Positions 4,972-9,749 of a DNA stretch of 9,749 nt are shown one piece after another. Made by a program: the position numbers and the translations under genes. The DNA is from Paracoccaceae bacterium. GTDB lineage: Bacteria; Pseudomonadota; Alphaproteobacteria; Rhodobacterales; Rhodobacteraceae. Position 1 is the first letter of the stretch, and each line of letters starts with the position of its first letter. The notes under the pieces are model-generated. The model saw only the letters and a list, made by a program, of their open reading frames with translations, had not been told where the DNA came from and made no database searches. The stretch lies in contig DAOUQK010000119.1 in NCBI GenBank assembly GCA_030625695.1, positions 1 to 9,749 of the forward strand, given 5' to 3'.

Positions 4972-6797
4972 TCCGCTTGATACCACCAGACCTCGGGCAG
5001 GAAACCGGAACGGTCGCCGTAGATTGGCAGGTAATCGGGGTATTGCAGGTGGCGATCATGGGCAATGCGGCCCACGTCGAATTTCCAGATCGGAATCACA
5101 TAACGCCCGGTGGTCAGGATCCGGTCCAGCGCCTTTACTGCCGCCGTGAAATCATCGCTGTGTTGCGAGGTCAGCATCGTGTCGATCATCCCGTCCACTG
5201 CGGGTGATTTCAGACCCATCAGGTTGCGCCCGCCCGGCGCATCCGCCGCGTCGCTGCCCCAGTAAAGCCGCTGTTCGTTGCCCGGTGACAAGGACAGATC
5301 GCGCCGGAAGTTGGTCATGTCAAAGTCAAACGCATTCACCCGCGCGGTATATTGCGCGTTGTCGACGGTTTCGACATTTACTGTCATCCCCAACCGTTTC
5401 AGCGCGCGGATATAGATGTCCATCACGGTTTGCATGCCGGTATTGCCCTTGCGCAGCAGCACCCGAAAGGAGAACGCTTGGCCTGTGTCATTGCGCAATT
5501 GCCCGTCGTTCACATGCCAGCCTGCATCCTTCAGCATCGCCACTGCACCGCGCAGACCCGCGCGGTTGCGCGCCGTGCCGTTGCCCTGAGGCAGCCCGTA
5601 GCCATCCAGAGCACCCGGCAGCAGATCTTGCGCAAACGGCGTCAGAAGTGCCCTAACCTTGCCCGTCGCAGGGCCTTCGGACATCGCCAGCCCGGACCCG
5701 GCGTAATATGATGTGATGCGCGGTTGCGCCCCGCCGGTAATTGTCTCGTTGATGAATTCGAAATTGAAGGCTTTCAACATTGCCTCGCGCACGCGCCAGT
5801 CATCAAACGGCGCGCGGCGCGTGTTCATCACCAGACCGGTCATGCCCGAAGGGCGCTGATGCGGGATTTCGGATTTGACGATATCGCCGTTTTGGACGGC
5901 AGGGAAATCATACTGATTTGCCCATTTATCCGCGTTACTTTCGCGGATGGCGGTAAGTTCACCAGCCTTGAACGCCTCAAACAGCACCGTGTTGTCACCA
6001 AAAAACTCGATCCTGATGTCATCAAAATTCCGCGTGCCGCGCCTGAGCGGCAGGTCGCGCGCCCAATAGTCCGGGTTGCGGCGCAAAGCGACAAAGCGGC
6101 CGACCTCAAAATCCTCGACCATATAGGCACCGGTGCCTATGGGGATATCTTGCAGCGTTCCGGCGGTGAAATCCTTGTCCTGCCACTGAGCCTTTTTCAG
6201 GATCGGGCGCAAGCCTGCGATCAGCGCCAATTCGCGGTCTGCTTCGTTGAAAGTAATGCGTAAGGATCGCGGGCCGGTTGGTTTGATTTCAGCGATCTTG
6301 CCCCACAGACCGCGGTAGCGCAGGTTGCCAATGGTGCCGAGCGTTTCAAACGACCAGATCACGTCTGCGACGGTGACGGGACTGCCATCTGCGAATCGGG
6401 CCTCCTCGCGTAGGGTGAATTCGACCCAGGATCGGTCCTCTGGCACGTCAACCGATTCGGCCAACAGGCCATAAAGCGTAAACGGTTCGTCACCGGAACG
6501 ACCCATTAATGACTCGTAACCCCAGTGCCTCCATTGCCACGGAACGGTGCCGGTTTGCACAAAAGGGTTAAGGGAATTGAACCCGCCAGTGTTGCCAAAC
6601 ACGATCCGTCCGCCTTTGGGGGCGTTCGGGTTGGCATAGGGCAAAGACACAAAATCATGTGGCAGGGCGGGGGTGCCATACATAGCTATGCCATGTGCCG
6701 ATTCTGCCGGGGCGGTTGTGGCGGTGAAAATCGCAGAGATTCCGACGGCGATTCCCGCCATAAGTGTGCGACGAAATTGGAAATTAACTAGTGCCAT
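4968..6797 (-). CDS. Periplasmic oligopeptide-binding protein, SBP family 5, YejA-like, 609 aa
   Basis: Substrate-binding lipocalin-sized component (about 600 aa, normal for YejA) of an ABC importer for peptides, in Gram-negatives sometimes microcin C-like peptides. Residues 1-31 are a signal peptide: basic n-region with Arg9-Arg10, hydrophobic core 12-28, and an Ala-Pro-Ala cleavage site before Glu32; no lipobox Cys, so soluble in the periplasm. The mature start HGIAMYG...PYANPNAPKGG (35-63) is the hallmark of the YejA branch; the family-5 signature follows at about 125-150 (EEARFADGSPVTVADVIWSF), then IGTGAYMVEDF and RNPDYWARDLP. The C-terminus is the expected FLPEVWWYQAD. Start: ATG 6797 with AGGA 11 bases upstream; Met13 has no better site. 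The permease and ATPase genes (yejB, yejE, yejF) that normally follow are absent; an arsR remnant begins 32 bases downstream, so this is an orphan that must use permeases encoded elsewhere. Family certain, ligand unknown. Confidence 0.93.
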   Translation of the reverse strand: MALVNFQFRRTLMAGIAVGISAIFTATTAPAESAHGIAMYGTPALPHDFVSLPYANPNAPKGGRIVFGNTGGFNSLNPFVQTGTVPWQWRHWGYESLMGRSGDEPFTLYGLLAESVDVPEDRSWVEFTLREEARFADGSPVTVADVIWSFETLGTIGNLRYRGLWGKIAEIKPTGPRSLRITFNEADRELALIAGLRPILKKAQWQDKDFTAGTLQDIPIGTGAYMVEDFEVGRFVALRRNPDYWARDLPLRRGTRNFDDIRIEFFGDNTVLFEAFKAGELTAIRESNADKWANQYDFPAVQNGDIVKSEIPHQRPSGMTGLVMNTRRAPFDDWRVREAMLKAFNFEFINETITGGAQPRITSYYAGSGLAMSEGPATGKVRALLTPFAQDLLPGALDGYGLPQGNGTARNRAGLRGAVAMLKDAGWHVNDGQLRNDTGQAFSFRVLLRKGNTGMQTVMDIYIRALKRLGMTVNVETVDNAQYTARVNAFDFDMTNFRRDLSLSPGNEQRLYWGSDAADAPGGRNLMGLKSPAVDGMIDTMLTSQHSDDFTAAVKALDRILTTGRYVIPIWKFDVGRIAHDRHLQYPDYLPIYGDRSGFLPEVWWYQAD

Positions 6798-6876
6798 TTG
6801 GTAAACAATCCTGCTTCGACCTTATTTTGTTAACCCATACGCTAACGAGGGATTCATGTCTTTTCAAACTTTTAGC

Positions 6877-6905
6877 TTGGATAGTTCATCAGGATTGGCT
6901 ATAAA
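6877..6905 (+). promoter_or_regulatory. Promoter for a candidate small RNA
   Basis: TTGGAT (6877-6882), 17-base spacer, TATAAA (6900-6905; five of six consensus bases). Transcription would start near 6911-6913, just before a hairpin and a strong terminator. The -35 is weak (three of six), as is common in this bacterial class. Confidence 0.5.
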
Positions 6906-6911
6906 GACCCT

Positions 6912-6987
6912 ACTGCTCGATAGGTTTCTTGCCTGTATGAAACCTGCCTCAATAACTTAACGCCCGCTTCGTGCGGGCGTTTTTTTT
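6912..6987 (+). ncRNA. Candidate small RNA of about 75 nt (or attenuated leader of bdhA)
   Basis: Between a promoter-like pair and a rho-independent terminator lies a transcript with no open reading frame. It can form a perfect seven-pair hairpin, AGGTTTC (6922-6928) with GAAACCT (6939-6945), enclosing a 10-base loop TTGCCTGTAT, followed by a short single-stranded stretch and the terminator stem. The hairpin-plus-terminator form recalls stress-induced small RNAs of Rhodobacterales (the Cuckoo/CcsR group), but the CCUCCUCCC loop motif of that group is not present, so I do not assign it. bdhA starts 46 bases after the terminator, so a regulated leader is the main alternative. The exact 5' end is an estimate. 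Confidence 0.5.
6959..6987 (+). terminator. Rho-independent terminator, plus strand
   Basis: A nine-pair perfect stem, AACGCCCGC (6959-6967) with GCGGGCGTT (6973-6981), a five-base TTCGT loop and eight consecutive T (6980-6987). It is the strongest terminator in the window. No protein gene on the plus strand ends before it, which is the main reason to suspect a small RNA upstream. Confidence 0.92.
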
Positions 6988-7033
6988 GGGGTTGGTGATA
7001 GCGCAATCAAAGTAAAATTGGAAAGGACGTCAC

Positions 7034-7807
7034 ATGGTATTGGCCGGAAAAACCGCTGTTATCACCGGGTCAAACTCGGGCATTGGTCTGGGGGTTGCGT
7101 GGGCATTGGCGCGGGCCGGGGCGGATGTTGTGCTGAATTCCTTCACCGACCGTGACGAAGATCATGCTCTGGCTGCCAGTATAGCCGCCGAAACCGGGGT
7201 GACGGCGCGCTACATCAAGGCGGACATGTCCAAAGGCGATGAGTGCCGTGGACTGATCGACGCGGCGGGACGCTGCGATATTCTGGTCAACAACGCGGGC
7301 ATTCAGCATGTTGCCCCCATAGATGAATTTCCAACCGAGAAGTGGGATGCGATCATCGCCATCAACCTTAGTTCGGCCTTTCACACCACTGCCGTCGCCT
7401 TGCCGAAAATGCGCAGCGCTGGCTGGGGCCGGGTGGTGAATATCGCGTCGGCCCACGGTCTGACGGCGTCGCCGTACAAGGCGGCGTATATCGCGGCCAA
7501 ACACGGCATTGTCGGTTTAAGCAAAACCACCGCACTGGAAACCGCAGAAGAACCGATTACGGCCAACGCAATATGCCCCGGTTATGTGCTCACTCCGCTG
7601 GTCGAAGCGCAGATACCCGACACTATGAAAAAATACGGCATGGGCCGTGAAGAGGTCATCAAAAAGGTGATGCTGGAACGCCAGCCCAGCCGCGAATTCG
7701 CCACCGTAGAACAAATCGGCGGCACCACCGTATTCTTATGCTCAGACGCCGCCGCCCAAATCACCGGCACCACAATCTCGGTCGATGGCGGCTGGACAGC
7801 CCTATAA
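7034..7807 (+). CDS. bdhA: D-3-hydroxybutyrate dehydrogenase (EC 1.1.1.30), 257 aa
   Basis: NAD-dependent short-chain dehydrogenase that interconverts D-3-hydroxybutyrate and acetoacetate in polyhydroxybutyrate breakdown. Classical SDR landmarks: TGSNSGIG at 11-18 (nucleotide binding), NNAG at 86-89, Asn111, and the catalytic Ser139-Tyr152-Lys156 (YIAAK). What separates it from generic SDRs is the substrate set known from Pseudomonas enzymes (Gln94, Ser142, His144, Lys152, Tyr155, Gln196), all present here with a constant offset of three: Gln91, Ser139, His141, Lys149, Tyr152, Gln193. The ends also fit, with SREFATVEQIGGTTVFL and the closing DGGWTAL. Start ATG 7034 follows AAGGA by six bases. 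A weak promoter (TTGGTG 6992-6997, 15-base gap, TAAAAT 7013-7018) may serve it directly; otherwise read-through of the upstream terminator would control it. No other PHB genes are adjacent. Confidence 0.96.
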   Translation: MVLAGKTAVITGSNSGIGLGVAWALARAGADVVLNSFTDRDEDHALAASIAAETGVTARYIKADMSKGDECRGLIDAAGRCDILVNNAGIQHVAPIDEFPTEKWDAIIAINLSSAFHTTAVALPKMRSAGWGRVVNIASAHGLTASPYKAAYIAAKHGIVGLSKTTALETAEEPITANAICPGYVLTPLVEAQIPDTMKKYGMGREEVIKKVMLERQPSREFATVEQIGGTTVFLCSDAAAQITGTTISVDGGWTAL

Positions 7808-7838
7808 CTCATCTTTGGTCGATAAATATCCCGGGGGT

Positions 7839-7856
7839 GTGGGGGCTGGCCCCCAC
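7839..7856. terminator. GC-rich hairpin between convergent bdhA and cyclase gene, possible bidirectional terminator
   Basis: GTGGGGG (7839-7845) pairs perfectly with CCCCCAC (7850-7856) around CTGG. It sits in the 85-base gap where the two genes converge, as expected of a bidirectional terminator, but there is no T-run on either side. The AT-rich then CCCGGGGG lead-in at 7823-7837 resembles gene-end hairpins I associate with Rhodobacteraceae genomes. Confidence 0.5.
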
Positions 7857-7892
7857 TCTAACCTGCCTGTGGAGTCTGGACCCCACCGACCT

Positions 7893-9581
7893 TCAACGAC
7901 CTGGTGGCATGCCAGCCAGTTCGAGGCCGCGATAATAACGTGTTTCGATCATTAGCATACCATAGTAGGACCGCGCGCTCCAGTTTTTCAGCGACTCGTG
8001 CGGGCTGAGTTCCATGACATGTTGCATCGCGTCTTGGGCCTGGTCCATATCCCCCTGCAACGCATGCGCGGCGGCAAGAACCCGGTAAAGCGTGACATAA
8101 CTGGTGGAAACCTTCAGGCCGGATTGTGCCGCGTGAATCGCCGCTTCGTCGTTTCCCATCAACAGATCGGCGGTTGCAGCCCCGCCGTCACAGATCAAAT
8201 TATAAGGGTGGAACCGACCAAGGCGGCGGAACTTGGCAAAACATTCCAGAGCAAGGTGACCTTCCCCCATCCAGACATAAGACCAGCCGGAAAAGATCAG
8301 CAGGCGCAGGTTGAATGGCGCGCGCCGCAATGCGACGGCGACTGTATTGCGCAGCGCCAGTACATCCCGATCACGGAAAAAGCTTTCCAGCGCCAGACTG
8401 AGTTCAAGCAACGGCGTCTTGTTCGGTACTTGGCGGGCGGCCTCGGCCCAGATTGGGAGGTTTTTCAGCAGTGGTGCAAGCGAGGGGAACCCCATTGTTG
8501 TGGCGGATAGACCTACCGCGATCAATTCGCCATACGCCTCGGAAAATTGCGGTTCAAGATCGATGGCTTTCAGTTGATAGCGAATGCTGTTTTGGAAATT
8601 ATTTTCAGAGACGTCGATATTGGTCATGAGCCCCTGCAAAAAGGCTTGCTCGGCCGTCAGTTCATCATCAGGAATGGCCGACAGACGATGCATTTCAATC
8701 TCGAGCAGCAGCCCGACGATCTGGCTGGTGATTTTCTCCACGGTTTCGTCTTGCCAGTCAAAGCTGTCGCCCAGATCACCGTCGAACTTTTCGGCCCAGA
8801 TTTGTTGTCCCTCGGGATTTGTCAGGCGGGCTTCCAGACGCAGACGATCCTGACGCGTGCGCAGGGTGGCGCGTAAATTGTAAGCAGAAATTGTTGATTG
8901 CTGCCCGGTCGCGCCTGCTTCGATCCATTGCAGGGTGCCAAGATAGGTATCCAGATCTCCGGTCAGGCCGTCAGCCAGTTCCTGCAATTCCGGACGGGTG
9001 TCCGAGCAGGCAACAGGGGTAAGGGTCAGGCGTGGAATTCCGGCCTGCGATATGGCCGGGGCAGGAGTGGGAGCGGACGTGGATGTTGCGTTGAGAACCC
9101 GCGACCAGACCCGCACCGGGCGCACGATATTCTTAAGCTCAATCTCGCCGCCATCGTCAAAGGACGGTGTCAGCGTTCCGTCGAGGCTGGCATAGGCCGC
9201 ATCCGAGATCAGTATGCCACTCGGGGTTGCCCGGGCTTCAAGCCGTGCAGCGACGTTCACGGCGTCGCCAAATACGTCGTCGTTCTGGTGAATGACGTCA
9301 CCGGCGTGAATACCCATGCGCAAACGGAAAGAAGGATGATCGACCAACTTGTCCTGTATGTTCATGGCGCAGTTTACAGCGTTCACCGCACTGTCAAATT
9401 CAATCAGCCAGCCGTCGCCCATGAATTTGACGACCTTGCCATCATGTACCGCGCTGACGGGGGCGATAATGGACGATCTCATATCCTGAAGTTCTGACAG
9501 TGTTTTTTGTTCGTCGGCCCCCATCAAACGGGAGTACCCGACAATATCGGCAGCAAGAATCGCTGCCAGGCGGCGCTGCAT
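7893..9581 (-). CDS. Class III adenylate/guanylate cyclase with TolB/FlgO-like segment and C-terminal TPR-like region, 562 aa
   Basis: Soluble signalling protein. Residues 1-162 are a CHD cyclase with every catalytic position: metal Asp12 and Asp56, purine-selecting Lys52 (KFMGDG) and Asp102, and Asn109 and Arg113 (GDAVNVAARLE); ATP is the predicted substrate. A Pro/Ala/Thr linker (about 164-177) leads to a segment (about 180-290) of the kind common in rhizobial cyclase-TPR proteins, with YNLRATLRTRQDRLRLEARL, WAEKFDGDLGDSFDWQDETVEKI. From about 310 to the end lies alpha-helical repeat sequence rich in Ala/Leu pairs, probably degenerate TPRs (for example YQLKAIDLEPQFSEAY and LAAAHALQGDMDQAQDAM), a likely partner-binding surface. 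Start: ATG 9581 preceded by AAAGGA nine bases away and opening MQRRLAAILAADIVGYSRLM, the usual family N-terminus; an in-frame TTG at 9611 has no ribosome site. Preceded by a good promoter. Paralogous in its first 160 residues to the cyclase at 864-2267. Signal sensed and downstream target unknown. Confidence 0.92.
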   Translation of the reverse strand: MQRRLAAILAADIVGYSRLMGADEQKTLSELQDMRSSIIAPVSAVHDGKVVKFMGDGWLIEFDSAVNAVNCAMNIQDKLVDHPSFRLRMGIHAGDVIHQNDDVFGDAVNVAARLEARATPSGILISDAAYASLDGTLTPSFDDGGEIELKNIVRPVRVWSRVLNATSTSAPTPAPAISQAGIPRLTLTPVACSDTRPELQELADGLTGDLDTYLGTLQWIEAGATGQQSTISAYNLRATLRTRQDRLRLEARLTNPEGQQIWAEKFDGDLGDSFDWQDETVEKITSQIVGLLLEIEMHRLSAIPDDELTAEQAFLQGLMTNIDVSENNFQNSIRYQLKAIDLEPQFSEAYGELIAVGLSATTMGFPSLAPLLKNLPIWAEAARQVPNKTPLLELSLALESFFRDRDVLALRNTVAVALRRAPFNLRLLIFSGWSYVWMGEGHLALECFAKFRRLGRFHPYNLICDGGAATADLLMGNDEAAIHAAQSGLKVSTSYVTLYRVLAAAHALQGDMDQAQDAMQHVMELSPHESLKNWSARSYYGMLMIETRYYRGLELAGMPPGR

Positions 9582-9618
9582 CAGTAATATTCCTTTGGTG
9601 ACGTATTGCAATTAACCG

Positions 9619-9647
9619 ACGATAGGGCGGCGTTCACAGCAAGTCAA
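9619..9647 (-). promoter_or_regulatory. Sigma-70-type promoter of the cyclase-TPR gene
   Basis: Minus strand: -35 TTGACT (9647-9642; five of six), 17-base spacer, -10 TATCGT (9624-9619; four of six). The predicted start near 9612 gives a leader of about 30 bases that contains the AAAGGA ribosome site. This also argues against the upstream TTG start at 9611. Confidence 0.5.
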
Positions 9648-9665
9648 AAGCCAAACAACGGGTCG

Positions 9666-9749
9666 TCACGCCTCAGGCGGCTTTGTCGGGTCTTTGCCAT
9701 TGGGATAGACAAGCCCTGCCGAAATCACCAGCTTGGCGGCGTCTTCGAC
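9666..9749 (-). CDS. C-terminal end of a probable DUF502 (COV-like) membrane protein (5' part outside window)
   Basis: Frame enters from the right edge and codes 27 residues before TGA at 9668-9666: VEDAAKLVISAGLVYPNG then a short charged tail. The VEDAAKLVISAGLV string is the kind of sequence that closes DUF502 proteins, small alphaproteobacterial inner-membrane proteins of unknown function whose C-terminus usually reads (M)SVEDA-(K/R)-(I/V)-IS-G. Too little is visible to check membrane segments. It is on the same strand as the cyclase gene 84 bases downstream, which however appears to have its own promoter. Confidence 0.55.
   Translation of the reverse strand, partial: VEDAAKLVISAGLVYPNGKDPTKPPEA

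Noticed and set aside
5204..6263. Long plus-strand open frames opposite the binding-protein gene
   Set aside because: Arg/Ala/Cys-rich translations without any recognisable domain, antisense to a clear SBP family 5 protein.
6912..6987. Assignment of the candidate small RNA to the Cuckoo/CcsR family
   Set aside because: The family's CCUCCUCCC loop motif is absent; only the general hairpin-plus-terminator shape is similar.
8898..9497. 199-codon plus-strand frame opposite the second cyclase
   Set aside because: Mirror of the GC-rich cyclase coding sequence; no start signals and no family resemblance.
9582..9611. TTG start at 9611 for the cyclase-TPR gene
   Set aside because: No ribosome site precedes it, it lies almost on the predicted transcript start, and AAAGGA before ATG 9581 fits the family N-terminus.
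1..9749. Defence system, prophage, transposon or CRISPR array
   Set aside because: No direct repeat array with spacers, no transposase, integrase or phage gene, and no recognised defence domain on either strand.

Overview
The window looks like chromosome from a marine-type alphaproteobacterium, most likely a Rhodobacteraceae (Roseobacter-group) member. The evidence is moderate GC, the protein families present (a CHD-type class III cyclase pair, an AqpS-like aquaporin beside an ArsR gene, a D-3-hydroxybutyrate dehydrogenase, a YejA-like binding protein), and GC-rich hairpins and degraded repeat-like sequence between genes. This is inference from family resemblance; no marker gene is present. 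It is mostly ordinary accessory and housekeeping chromosome, with no mobile element, CRISPR array, tRNA or rRNA.

Layout. The left edge (1-217, +) is the C-terminal cupin of a probable regulator. Degenerate repeat-like sequence (about 224-380 and 640-780) flanks a 51-residue single-helix membrane protein (470-625, +) that has a strong Shine-Dalgarno and an operator-like palindrome in its promoter region. Next is a two-domain enzyme (864-2267, -): an N-terminal class III nucleotide cyclase fused to a C-terminal alpha/beta hydrolase with an intact triad. A 257-base divergent intergenic region with two palindromes separates it from an uncharacterised five-helix membrane protein (2525-3085, +) carrying a His-rich cytoplasmic loop. 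A 2-keto-4-pentenoate hydratase/FAH-family protein (3244-4020, +) follows.

The middle, all on the minus strand, has an orphan periplasmic peptide-binding protein (4968-6797), then a truncated arsR (4759-4935), then an AqpS-type aquaporin (4098-4754). The arsR promoter begins inside the stop codon of the binding-protein gene, carries a 14-bp palindrome over its -10 and the start codon, and predicts a leaderless transcript. The arsR product stops right after the recognition helix, so the wing and last dimer helix are missing. This looks like the remnant of an arsR-arsC-aqpS arsenic operon.

On the right, a short promoter-hairpin-terminator unit (6877-6987, +) looks like a small RNA gene or an attenuated leader just before bdhA (7034-7807, +), the D-3-hydroxybutyrate dehydrogenase of polyhydroxybutyrate/ketone-body metabolism. 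A GC hairpin lies between bdhA and a convergent second cyclase (7893-9581, -), this one fused to a TolB/FlgO-like segment and TPR-like repeats and with a good promoter. The right edge holds the last 27 codons of a probable DUF502 (COV-like) membrane protein. The two cyclases share an N-terminal module but have different output domains, suggesting paralogous cAMP-type signalling proteins. No single pathway unites the genes.
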